Made by a program: the position numbers and the translations under genes. This document shows positions 7,267 through 19,200 of a DNA stretch of 64,000 nucleotides, in pieces. The stretch comes from Deltaproteobacteria bacterium. GTDB taxonomy: Bacteria; Myxococcota_A; UBA796; UBA2385. The notes below the pieces were generated by a model, which searched no databases, had not been told where the DNA came from, and was given only the letters and a program-made list of their open reading frames with translations. Numbering within the stretch: position 1 is the first letter of the stretch; every line of letters starts with the position of its first letter. The stretch is from positions 1-64,000 of the forward strand of contig JAEUKK010000159.1 in assembly GCA_016792625.1 (NCBI GenBank), in the 5' to 3' direction.

Positions 7267-9306
7267 TCAGAGGTCCCGCCCGAAGAACAAGTAGGCGACG
7301 CCAATCTCGAGCTCCTCGCCCCGGCGGTCGGGCAGGCCCGGCGCGCCGAGCAGCAGCTCCCCCCGGCCATCCCCGTCGAGGTCGCCGACCCCCGCCTGCG
7401 CTGCCCCGACCTGGGCGCCCGCCGCCTCTCCAAACAGCGTCGGGGCCGCCTCGTCGACCTCGTGCGCGCCGTCGACCGGGCCCGCCCAGAGCCAGAGCGC
7501 GCCCGCACCCTCGCCCCAGCCGAGGCTGACCGCGGTCAGCTCGGCCCGACCGTCGCCGTCCAGGTCGCCCGGGCCGCCGACCTCGGCCCCGAGCCCGAGG
7601 CCGGGGCTGCGCCCGCGCAGGCTGGCCGTCGCCCCGCCCAGCCCCGCGCGGCTGAGGGGCGCGGTGAGCAGCAGGGCCCGGCCCCGGCCCGCCTCGGCGC
7701 CGGGCACCCCCACCACCAGATCGGCGCCCCCGTCGCCGTCCACGTCGCCGGGCAGGGCGAGGGCGGCCCCGGCCCGGCCCGCCTCGACCCCACCGCGCAG
7801 CACCAGATCGGCGTCAGCGACGTCGTATTTGCCATCGACGGGCCCGAGGAGCACAAAAACCGCGCCGCCCTCGGCGGCCTCGACGCCGTCACCCGGCGCC
7901 CCCAAGACCAGATCAGCGAGCCCGTCGCCGTTGAGATCGCTCGCGCTGCGGTCAGGGCCTGGGGCGGGCAGGGCCCCCAGGCCGAGGCCGGGCGCCGCGC
8001 CCCAGAGCTCGGCGCGGGCGTCGGTGCGGGTCTGCCGCGAAGACACCGGGCCGCCGAACAGCCAGACCACCCCGCCGCCCCGGGCCCCGCGGTCTGCGGC
8101 CGGGTCGGCCACGAGCAGCTCGGCGAGGCCGTCGCCGTCGACGTCGCCGGGGCCGCTCATCGGCAGGGCCCGGCCCGCGCCCGCGCCGAGGCCGACCACC
8201 CGGGCGGGCAGCGCGTCGACCCGCTCGGCCACGCTCATCGGGCCGTAGACGACGGCGAGCAGGCCATTGCCCCCGTCGTGGCCGGGCGCCTGCACGGCGA
8301 GGTCGTCAAAGCCGTCGCCGTTCATGTCGCCGAGGCCGCGCAGGGGGCCGAGCTGGTCGCCGGGGCCGGCGCCGACCACCCGCAGGGGCGCGCGGGCCGC
8401 GCTGGCCGAAGGTGGCGGTGGCCCGGGGATGATGGCCACCACGCCGCTCTCTGCGCCCCGGCCATCGACGCCGGGCGCGCCCACCCCCAGATCGGGCAGG
8501 CCGTCGCCGGTCATGTCGCCCACCCAAGACAGGGCGGCGCCGACGTGGTCGCCGGCCTCGCCGCCCTCGACGAGGTGGGTGGCCACCGCCGCCGGGCAGC
8601 TGCCGAGGCCCGGGCTGGCGAGGTCGAGCGCGCCGTCGCAGTCATTGTCGCGCCCATCGCAGAGCTCGGGGGCGCCTGGGTGGCTGAGCGCGTCGGCATC
8701 ATCGCAGTCGAGGTCATTGTCGGCGCTGCGGCTGGGCGGGGCGCAGGCCAGGGCTGCGGTGCCCGGCGCACCAAAACCGTCGTCGTCGCGGTCGGTGAAC
8801 CAGTCGCGGGCCGTGCGGAGATCGACGCTCGGATCGGCGTCGTCGACGAGGGTGTCGCAGTCGTTGTCGACCCCGTCGCAGACCTCGGCGTGGCGCGGGT
8901 GGGCAGAAGGGTCGGCGTCATCGCAGTCGGCGTCATTGGCCGCCTGGCCGGCGGGGGCGAGGCAGGCGTAGCCCACCGACCGGCCGGCCCCAAAACCGTC
9001 GCCGTCGACATCGGCGTAGAGGCGAAGCTGGGTGAAGCGGTTGATGTTGGTGTCGGCGTCGTCGATGAGGCCGTCGCAGTCATTGTCGAGGCCGTCGCAG
9101 ATCTCGACCGCGCCGGGCCGCAGGCTGGCGTCGGCGTCGTCGCAGTCCTCGTCGGCGGGCGCCCCATCACCATCCCGGTCGACGGGGCTTGCGCCGCCCT
9201 GGGCCCCGCTGTCTGCGGGCGGCGGGGTCGGGCTGTAGCAGCCCGCGCCCAGCCCGATCAGGAGCGCGGCGCAGGGGAGGGGTCGCAGGGGGGCGCGGTC
9301 GGTCAT
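7267..9306 (-). CDS. Lipoprotein with three metal-binding motifs and a seven-FG-GAP beta-propeller
   Basis: The product has 679 residues. The start at 9306 gives the clean signal MTDRAPLRPLPCAALLIGL with lipobox cysteine in GAGC; longer in-frame starts only add an unlikely Arg-rich leader. Residues about 40-215 hold three copies of the MopII-type motif (DGDG...DCDDAD...PG...CDGxDNDCDG). The rest has seven FG-GAP calcium-binding loops such as DMTGDGLPDLGVG, DVDGDGLAELLVA and DLDGDGRGELLLG, which predicts a seven-bladed beta-propeller like the integrin alpha head. It is anchored to the outer membrane and probably surface-exposed and calcium-dependent. The partner is unknown. It is divergent from the acyltransferase gene. 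Confidence 0.85.
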   Translation of the reverse strand: MTDRAPLRPLPCAALLIGLGAGCYSPTPPPADSGAQGGASPVDRDGDGAPADEDCDDADASLRPGAVEICDGLDNDCDGLIDDADTNINRFTQLRLYADVDGDGFGAGRSVGYACLAPAGQAANDADCDDADPSAHPRHAEVCDGVDNDCDTLVDDADPSVDLRTARDWFTDRDDDGFGAPGTAALACAPPSRSADNDLDCDDADALSHPGAPELCDGRDNDCDGALDLASPGLGSCPAAVATHLVEGGEAGDHVGAALSWVGDMTGDGLPDLGVGAPGVDGRGAESGVVAIIPGPPPPSASAARAPLRVVGAGPGDQLGPLRGLGDMNGDGFDDLAVQAPGHDGGNGLLAVVYGPMSVAERVDALPARVVGLGAGAGRALPMSGPGDVDGDGLAELLVADPAADRGARGGGVVWLFGGPVSSRQTRTDARAELWGAAPGLGLGALPAPGPDRSASDLNGDGLADLVLGAPGDGVEAAEGGAVFVLLGPVDGKYDVADADLVLRGGVEAGRAGAALALPGDVDGDGGADLVVGVPGAEAGRGRALLLTAPLSRAGLGGATASLRGRSPGLGLGAEVGGPGDLDGDGRAELTAVSLGWGEGAGALWLWAGPVDGAHEVDEAAPTLFGEAAGAQVGAAQAGVGDLDGDGRGELLLGAPGLPDRRGEELEIGVAYLFFGRDL

Positions 9307-9443
9307 GGCTGGGGCTTCGGCGCGGGCGCTCCGCGGCATGAGCGGGCGCAGGCGCGCCGGGCCCCGCCCCGCAGACACAACGGTGACAGAAGTGTCGCCG
9401 CGGAGGGACACGCCGCGCGGCGCCCGCGAGAGAGGATCAGACC

Positions 9444-10118
9444 ATGGCCACGACCACGCCCACCGCCAACGTCCTCACCTTCCCCACCAGCGCCCAGGCC
9501 CACGCGGGCCCGCGCCCGCCGGCTTTTGGCCGGTGGTTCGCCCGGATGATGCTCAAGCTCCTCGGGTGGCAGGCCGTGGGCAGCATGCCCACCGTGCCCA
9601 AGGCGCTGTTCGTGGCCTCGCCCCACACGACCCTATGGGATGGCCCGATCATGATCTTCGTGGCGTGGACCTTGGGCGTGCGCCTGAGCTTCATCACGAA
9701 ACAAGAGGCCCTGCGCTTCCCGTTCAAGACCTTCGTGACCTACTTCGGCGGCATCGGGGTCAACCGCAGCAAGAGCAGCGACATGGTCACCCAGGTCGCC
9801 GACTCCTTCGCCGCAGCCGAGGGCATGTACCTCGCGGTCGCGCCCGACGGCACGCGCAAGAAGGCCGACCACTGGCGCTCGGGCTTCTACCACATGGCCC
9901 GCAAGGCCGACGTGCCGCTGGTGCTCGGCTTTCTCGACTACAGGCAGAAGCGCGGCGGCATCCTCGGCGAGTACACCCTGACCGGCGACGTGAAGCGCGA
10001 CATGGACCACCTCCGCGCCGTGTACGCCAACGTCCAGGGCAAGTACCCGGCCCAGCACAGCGCCATCCGCCTGCTCGCCGAAGACGAGCCCGCGCAGGCC
10101 GCCCCCGCCGCGCGCTGA
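9444..10118 (+). CDS. PlsC-like 1-acylglycerol-3-phosphate acyltransferase
   Basis: The product has 224 residues. The acyltransferase HX4D motif is in SPHTTLWDGP (near residue 60), and the substrate-binding motif is VAPDGTRKK (near residue 132), a PDGTR variant of the usual PEGTR. FITKQEALRFP and FGGIGVNRSK match the intermediate blocks of the family. There is no clear long transmembrane anchor. It probably acylates lysophosphatidate or a related lysolipid at the inner membrane. AGAGAGGA lies about nine bases before the ATG. Family assignment is firm; exact substrate is not. Confidence 0.85.
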   Translation: MATTTPTANVLTFPTSAQAHAGPRPPAFGRWFARMMLKLLGWQAVGSMPTVPKALFVASPHTTLWDGPIMIFVAWTLGVRLSFITKQEALRFPFKTFVTYFGGIGVNRSKSSDMVTQVADSFAAAEGMYLAVAPDGTRKKADHWRSGFYHMARKADVPLVLGFLDYRQKRGGILGEYTLTGDVKRDMDHLRAVYANVQGKYPAQHSAIRLLAEDEPAQAAPAAR

Positions 10119-10224
10119 GCGCCGGCCGCTCCTCCTGCGGGGCTGCCGCTGTGGGGCCCCGCCTGTGGGCTCCGACAGGCTGCGATAAGGCGCGAGCGGC
10201 GGCCACGTCCGCCGAGGAGGCCCC

Positions 10225-12053
<1,829 letters not shown>

Positions 12054-12057
<4 letters not shown>

Positions 12058-12629
12058 GGGCCGCCCCTCGGATTGGCGCCCTGGCCGCTGCTCTGCTCGG
12101 GGGCTGCGGGGTCGACACCACCTGCGTGGTGCGGCCCTGCGTCGCGCCGCGGCAGCTCGAGGTCTACGAGGGGGAGCCTTCGCTGGAGACCCTCAGCTTC
12201 GGCTGCTGCCTGCCGTCGGAGGACCCCTCCTGCGGCGTCGAGGGCGCCTGGTGGGTCAGCGCGGTGAGCGAGGGCACCCTCACCCGGGCCACCCTCGAGC
12301 TGCGCACGGGCGGGCTCACCGCCAACGCCTGGGTCGAGACCCACCCGCTGCCGATCATCGACCGCGACCCCCAGGGCTTCTGGGAGGAGCGCGGCGACGA
12401 GCTGGTCGTGCTCGACACCGAGGGCTGCTTCCCGCTGGCGAGCTGCGGCGACCGGGTGACCTTGGGCGTCAACACGCTGTTCACCTGCGACCCGGCCGAC
12501 CCCGACGCCGAGCTGCGGGCCACGCTGCGCCTCTACGCCGACGGCGCGAGCAGCCCCTTCGCCTGCCACACCTGGGGCGGCGTGGGCGCGGTGCCCACCG
12601 GCTGCGTCGCGACCACCCCCACCTTTTGA
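12054..12629 (+). CDS. Small Cys-rich lipoprotein
   Basis: The product has 191 residues. The GTG start overlaps the hflX stop (GTGA), so the two are probably translationally coupled. A signal sequence ends in the lipobox ALLGGC. The mature part has about a dozen cysteines (TTCVVRPCV, SFGCCLPSED, GCFPLASCGD, LFTCDPADPD), pointing to several disulfides. It looks related to the next gene through the LGV...T.FTCD block. No family is recognised. Coupling of an exported lipoprotein to a ribosome factor is unexpected and may reflect only compact gene packing. Confidence 0.72.
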
Positions 12630-12655
12630 GCGGCGCCGCCGCGACCGGAGCGCCC

Positions 12656-13249
12656 ATGCGGGCCCGCCCCCTCCGCCTGCTGCCCGGGGCCCTGCTCGGC
12701 CTCGCCGCCTGCGGTCCGCCCTCGGTCGAGCTGCCCACCCGCGATCCCGCGCCTTTTCACCCCGGCGAAGGGCAGATCGAGGGCCTGTCGCTGGCCTGCG
12801 CCACCGACGCCGGCCGGTGGACGCTTCGGGTGCGCACCGACGCCTGGGCGGCGACCGGCCTGCTGCTCTGGGGCACCGACCCCGCGGCGGTCGAGGTGCA
12901 CAGCCTGGGCAGCGTGCAGGCCGACGCCGACGGCAGCGCCGACTGCCTGAGCCTGAGCCTGGGCGTCGAGCCCGACCGCACCGAGGCGGTGGCCGGGGTG
13001 AGCACCCGGTTCACCTGCGACTCCCTCGAAGACCTCGCCGTCTCGGTCTTCGTCAGCGACGCCGAGGCCACCGTCTGGACCGACTGCCGGGCCCAGGGCG
13101 ACACCGCCGGGGTCTTTGCGGGGCGGGAGGACGTGCCGAGCTGCCCGGTGCCGCTCGAGGCCGCGCCGGCCGCGGCGGACACCGGCGCCGACACCGGCGG
13201 AGGCGTCGAGGTCAGCCTCGCCGTCGGTGATCTCGGCGATTGCCCATAA
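12656..13249 (+). CDS. Small Cys-containing lipoprotein, relative of the preceding gene
   Basis: The product has 197 residues. The signal sequence ends in the lipobox LGLAAC. Shared features with the upstream lipoprotein are a beta-rich body, LSLGVEPD...TRFTCDS and a central Trp-containing strand (WTLRVRTDAWAATG). An AADTGADTGGG linker lies near the C-terminus. Function unknown. GGAG lies six bases before the ATG. It ends 44 bases from the convergent giant gene. Confidence 0.72.
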   Translation: MRARPLRLLPGALLGLAACGPPSVELPTRDPAPFHPGEGQIEGLSLACATDAGRWTLRVRTDAWAATGLLLWGTDPAAVEVHSLGSVQADADGSADCLSLSLGVEPDRTEAVAGVSTRFTCDSLEDLAVSVFVSDAEATVWTDCRAQGDTAGVFAGREDVPSCPVPLEAAPAAADTGADTGGGVEVSLAVGDLGDCP

Positions 13250-13292
13250 GGTGGGGAGGGCGGGCCTGCGGCCCGGTCCGGCCCGGCGCACC

Positions 13293-16200
13293 TCAGAGCG
13301 CGCTCGCGTCCACGCCGCCTGCGGGCTCGTCGAAGACAGCGTCGTACTCGGTGGAGTTGCGCTGTTGTTGCTCGCGCAGGCGCTGGTCGAGGCCCTGGAA
13401 GAGGCCCGGGGCCGCCGCGGGCGCGGGGGCGCCGCGGGCGGGTCGACCGCCCCCGCCCTGCTGCAGCGGGCTGAAGGCCACGTGCGGGCCCTGCCATGCG
13501 AAGACCTGCGAGCCGCCGGGCACCACGGCAACGCCGCGCGCGTCGGCCTTGGCCGCGACCAGCCCACCCGGGCCCTGGGCCCGCAGCTCGGCGCCGGCCG
13601 CCGGCCCTCCGTCGCGCCGCAGCGCCACGCGCAGGCCGGCCGGGCCCTCCTCGGCGCTGAGCTGCAGCGCGCTGACCACGACCAGGGCCGCCGTCTCTTG
13701 CCCGCCGCCGCTGAGCTGCAGCCGCCAGGCGCCCGGGCCCGGGAGGCGCAGGCGCAGCTCCTCTTCGGCGACGTAGGGGCCCGCCCGCACCCGCTCGCGG
13801 GCCGACCAGGCCGGGCTGACCCCCGCCACGGGCACGGTCAGCGCGCCGCTCAGCCCACCGTCGCGCAAGAAGATGGTGCGCAGGTCGAGCGGGTAGGCCG
13901 TGATGGCCACCTCGTCGAGGTTGGCGAGCTGGACGGGCACCCGGACGTCGGGGCCCGGGCTGAACAGCAAGGGCGTCGAGGCCTCGAGCGTGGTGCGGCG
14001 CAGCAGGGCCGCGGCCTGGGCGGCCTCGGGGAAGCGCGCCCCCACCTCAGCGTAGGCCTCGGCGGCGGCGTCCAGCCGACCGGCCGCCTCGTGCAAGCGG
14101 GCGAGGCCATAGGCGGCGTCATGGGCCAGCGGAGAGGGGCCCCCGTACCCATCGCCCAAGGGCCACTGCCCGTCGCGCAGCTCGCGCAGGATGGCGCCAG
14201 CGGCGTGGTCTTGACCGAGCTCCAGCCGGGCGAGGGCCTCGGTGAAGCGCAGCGCGTCGAGCGCAGGGTCGGCGGGGTCGCCCTGGCCCACCTCGGCCGC
14301 CCAGCGGGCCGCCTCGGCCGGGGCGCCCAAGGCCAGCAGGCCGCGTGCGAGCTGAAAGCCCACCTGCACCCGCTCGGGCGCCTCGGGGTGCAGGGCGAGG
14401 AACTCGCGGTCCCAGGCGGCGGCGAGCAGGCGCAGGTCGGCGGCGCCCAGCCCCTCCCGCTGCAGCTCTTCGGGGGCGCCCGCGTCGGCCATGCGGCTCA
14501 GCTCCCCCGAGAGCAGCGACTCGGCCTCGACCACCGCCGGCAAGGCGGGTGAGCGGGCGGCCAGCTCCCGCATCAGGCGCAGGCCGAGCAAGGCGCCCAG
14601 CTGGCCTTCGACCTCGCGAATCGGCTGGGCTTCAGCCACAAACGCCGCGCTCAGCGCGGCGCGCTGCACCGTCCAGGCGCGGGAGAGCTGCCCGGCCTCG
14701 GCGTAGGCCGCGGCCACCGCCTGCACCTCGCCGAGGCCCAGGTGCGCGTCGGGCGCGGCGTCGCGCAGGGCCTCGAAGGCGGCGACCCGCTCGGCGGGGC
14801 CGGCGCCCGCGCTCGCGTCCCAGCGCAAGCGCATGACCTGGGCGCGCTCCTGGGCGGGCCAGGCGTCAAAGGCGGGCCAAGCGGACAGGGCCGGGCGCGG
14901 GTCTTGGCCCACGGCGGCTTGGGCGCGGGCGAGGGCCAGGGCCGCTGCGCGCTCCAGCGGGAGGGCCGCGGGCGCACCCGACGCGGGGTCGGCGGGCAGG
15001 GCGACGAGGTGCAGGGGCGCGGCGGGGACGGGCTGGCCGTCGGGCCCGGGCGCCCAGAGCCCGTCGAGGGTCCAGGCCCCGGGCTGGTCGGCCCGCAGCC
15101 CACCCGCGCTCGCCCGCAGCCCGGCCGGGAGGGCCAAGGGCAAGGGCCCGCTGGCCACTTGCACGACCAGCGCGTCACCTTCGCGCAGCACGCAGGGCTG
15201 GGTCGGGCCCCCGCAGGCCGGCGCGCGCCCCTCGCGGGCCCGGTGCTCGAGCAGCGGGGCGGCGAGGGGGCCGCCGAGGGGGCCGGCCGCGCGCCGCTCT
15301 GCCCAGAGGGCCGGCGCCGCGGGCGCAGCGGGCGCCACCTCCGCTCCGCGCTCGAGCAGGGCGGGGCCGCCGCGCAGCGCGACGACCGCGCCCGGGGGCA
15401 GCACCAAGCGCACCTCCCGTGTTTTGCCTGCGTCGAGCACGCCCTGCTCCACGCCGTTGACGAGCACCACGGTCGGCGCGCGGTCGGGCCGCAGGGCCCG
15501 GTCGGCGCTGGCGAGGCGCAGCAGCTCGACGGCTTCGGCCCGCAGGGGCGCGCCCGGGGGCGGCAGCGGGGCGCCCGCGCGGGCATAGGCGAGGGCAGGC
15601 CCGCGCGAGCCGAGGCGCGCCTCGAGCAGAACACTGAGCAGATCGCTGTCTCCGCGCAGGTTGGCGGGGACGGGGCGGCCCAGCGCGTGCAGGCAGAGGC
15701 CCAGCCGCGCGCGCTCCGCGGGCAGCAGCTGGTCGGACTCGCGCAGCAGCCGGCCCAGCGCGGGCTCGTCGACCGCCAAGCCGGCCACGGCCTGGGCCCA
15801 GAGCGCCGCCGCCCGCGCCCCGCTGCCATCCACGCTGCGCTCGACCGCCGCTGCCATGGCCTCGAGCGTGGCCCGGGCGACCGGCGGACCGCCGGGGAGG
15901 GCGGCCAGCCCGCCGGCCAAGGCCAGCTCTTCGACGGAGATCGCGCCGCCCGGGCGGCTGTGCGGCGGCGGCCCCCACAGCGCGGCGGCGATCTGGCGCA
16001 GATCGGCGGCGGCCAGGGCGCCCTCCGCTTCGGGCAGGCCGGGCAGCGCGGCCAACAGCGCCCGGCCCCGCGCGACCAGCGCCGCCCGACCCTCCCGCGG
16101 CCCGAGCTCCTCCGCCGGCGGCCCCTCGGTCGCCACCGCCCACAAGGGCAGCCCGCCCGCCGCGCTGCGCCGCACCCGCAGCAAGCGGCCGGCGGGGTCG

Positions 16201-19200
16201 GCGTGCTGGGGCGGCGCCACCGCCGCGCTGAGCAGCAGCGTGGAGAGGGTGCGCCCCTCCTCTTCGAGGCGCAGCGCCCGCTCCTCCCCCGCCCGCAGGG
16301 GAGAGGTCTGCACCAGCACCGCCTCCCCCGGGGCGAGGCGCAGCTCCCGCGGCGGGCCGTCGCCGATCAGCCGAAGCTGGCGGGGGGCCTCGCTGGGGTT
16401 GTGCGCCCAGACCTGGGGAGCGAGCTGGTCTTCGGGCCCGAGCTGCCCCATTGCCCCGGGGGTATAGGGCGCGAGGCCGGGCAGGAGCGGTTCGGCAGCC
16501 CCCGGCCCGTGCACGAGCAGGCGGGGCGCGGCCTCGGCCGGCAGGCGCAGCCGGGCCCAGCCCATCGCCGCCGGGCTGAGCGCGAGGGCCTCGACCACCA
16601 CGCCCTCAGGCAGGCCATCCAGCGCGGGCAGGGGCACGCGCAGGCGGCCGTCCGGGTCGGTCTCGGCCACCACCCAGAGCAGGCGCGCGCGCCGGGCCAC
16701 CGGGAAGCTGCGGCGCGTCGGCTCGCCGGCCCGCCCGCTGCCCACCGCGCCCGCGCTGCCAAAACCGCCCCCGCCCGAGCCATAGCCCGAGGCGCCCGAG
16801 CCTCGGCCCGTCGTGCCGATCGACCCGAGCAAGATCGGCTCCTGGCCGTCAAAGGCATCGGCCAGCGGCGTGTCGAGCAGCTCGCCGCGGGCCGCCGCGG
16901 CGGCGCGGGCCGCCTGCACCTCGCGCTCGGCCTCGGCCAGCAGGCCCGCGGCGATCGGCGCCGCGTGGGCCGCCGACCAGAGCGCGCCGCCCACCCCGGC
17001 GCCCCCGCCGGTGGGGCTGCCCCCCAGCCCGTGCAGGGTAGGCAGGCCGCGGCCGGGCAGCCGCGGGTCGTGGGCCCGCAGCGCGACCCGGGCGCGGGTG
17101 GGCCGCCCAGCGGCGTCGCGCACGCGCAGCTCGAGCGCGCCGTCGGCGCCCCGCTCCAGCCCGACCTGCAGGGCCGCCTGCACCTCGACCTCGACGGCGG
17201 CCGCCGTGCCGTCGGGGCGGGTCGCGACCAAGCCGAGCGCGCCGTCCACCGCCGGCAGCGGCAGGGCCACCCGCTGGGGCCCCGCGCCGAGCAGGCGCAG
17301 GCCCTCGGCGCCCACGCCCTCGAGGCTGAGCAGCGCGGGGCCGACCAGCTGGGCCTCGACCAACCCGCCCGCGGGCAAGGGGGCGCCCGCCGGGTGGAGC
17401 AGGCGCAGCCCCGGGCCGCGCGCCCCCGGCCCCGGCGGCAGGGGCAGGCGCAGCGCGGGGCTGCGGTCAGCGCTCACCCCCAGCTCGGGCACGAGGCTCA
17501 GCACCAGCTCACTATTTTCGGGCAGGTCGGCCAGCTCGAGCCCGCGCAGGTCGAGGGCCACCGCGCCGTCGGGGCCGAGGGTGAGCGGCAGCCGGCGCAG
17601 CAGGCGCAGGGGCGCGGCGGGCCCCTCGGGTTCGGGCTGCGCGCCGGCCCAGCCGGCCCCGGCCACAAAACCCTCGGGCGGGTCAAGGTCGGGGGGCTCT
17701 GGCGCCGGCGCGGGCGTGGGAGCCGGGGCGGCGACCGAGACGAGCAGGGTGTAGGCGCCGGCCGGGCCGCGCAGGTGCACGTCTGCGGCGTCACTCCCGA
17801 CGAGCTGGGCCTCGATCTGCGGCGCGGCCGCCGCGGGGTCTGGGGCCCGGCCGGGGGCGCTCAGCCAGCTGCTCGCCGCGTCGGCGAGCTGGGCCTGCAG
17901 CCGCAGGGCGCCGCTCGCGGGCAGGGCCACCCGCCCATCGGGGCCCGTCCAGAGCACGGGGCTCGGATCAGGCGCGGTGGACGGGGCCTCGGCCCGCCGG
18001 GGGACCGCCCGCACCCGCACCGGAGCGCCGGCCACCGGCCGCCCGAGGCCATCGCGCACCCGCGGCTGGCCGCCGGCCCAGTCCAGCACCAGCCCATCGG
18101 CCGGCGTGGCGGGAGCGACCTGCACGGTGCCGATCACGACGGGCCGCTCCTCCCCCTCGACCTGGGCCCAGAGCTCGACCCCGACCTCGCGCAGGCCGGT
18201 GGGCAGCTGCAGGCGCAGGGCGAGGCCGCCGTCGGGCCCGAAGGTGCCACGCACGCTGGTGAAACGAGAGCGGTCATGCTGCAGCCAGACCTCGACCTCG
18301 CCGCGCAGGGGGCCCCGGCCCGGCTCACCCGGCCGTGGGCTGCTCGGCTGGCGCCGCCCCACGAGCAGCAGCTCGATCGGCTCGCCGGGCAGGTAGGCCG
18401 GGCGGTCGGTCTGGGCGAGCAGCTGCACCTCGGCGCCCTCCCCCGCCGTCGCGGGCCAGGCCACCTCGGCGAGGGCAGGACCGCGGGCGGTCATCGCCAG
18501 CACCTGCGCCTCACCTTCCGGCACGACGAGGCGCAGCAGGCCGTCGGGGCCGGTCCGGTGCTCCGCGACGCCCGCGCCCGTCCGCACCCAGACCGCGGCG
18601 CCGCGGGCGGGCTGGCCGCCGGCGAGCACCCCGATGAGCAGCTCTTCGCCCACCCCGCGCAGCAGCAGCTCGGCCTCGCCGTGCAGCAGCAGCACCTTGG
18701 CCTCGGTGGTCGGGGTGGCCGCGGTCAGGGCGTAGAGCCCAAAACCGGGCACGGGCACCTCGAGGGGCAGGCGGCGCTCGACCCCGGGCTGGCCGCCAGG
18801 CAGGGCCTGGGCCCACTCGGCGTCGGGGCGCACCACGCCGACGTCCAGCTGCTCCAGATCGGTGATCTGGCCACCTGCCCGCAAGAGGGCCTCGGGGTCG
18901 ATCGTGTGCAGGCGCAGGCTGAGCGCGTCGACGCCGCGGGCGCGCAGGCGGACCGTGGCCCGGCGGGCCGGGAGCGGGCCCGCGGGCGGGTCTTCGGGCC
19001 GGCGGCCGGCCTCGAGGTGCAGGCGGGGCTGGCGCAGGTCGGCGGCGAGGGCCGCGGCCGGGGCCCCGCCGGGGGCGGCGGCCAGGGCGTCGAGCCAGGC
19101 GAGGGCCGCCTCTCCGCCGTCGCGCGCCGCGCGGAGCTGGTGCAGGCCCCGCAGCGCGAAGTCGGGGTCGGCCCCATCGGCGAGCAGGGCGGCGAGCCGG

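Noticed and set aside
7462..9549. A 695-codon plus-strand frame opposite the FG-GAP lipoprotein
   Set aside because: Its repeats (VAVDVAGAA, VAVIVEAVAD) are the antisense of the FG-GAP and MopII codons; the minus frame is the real gene.
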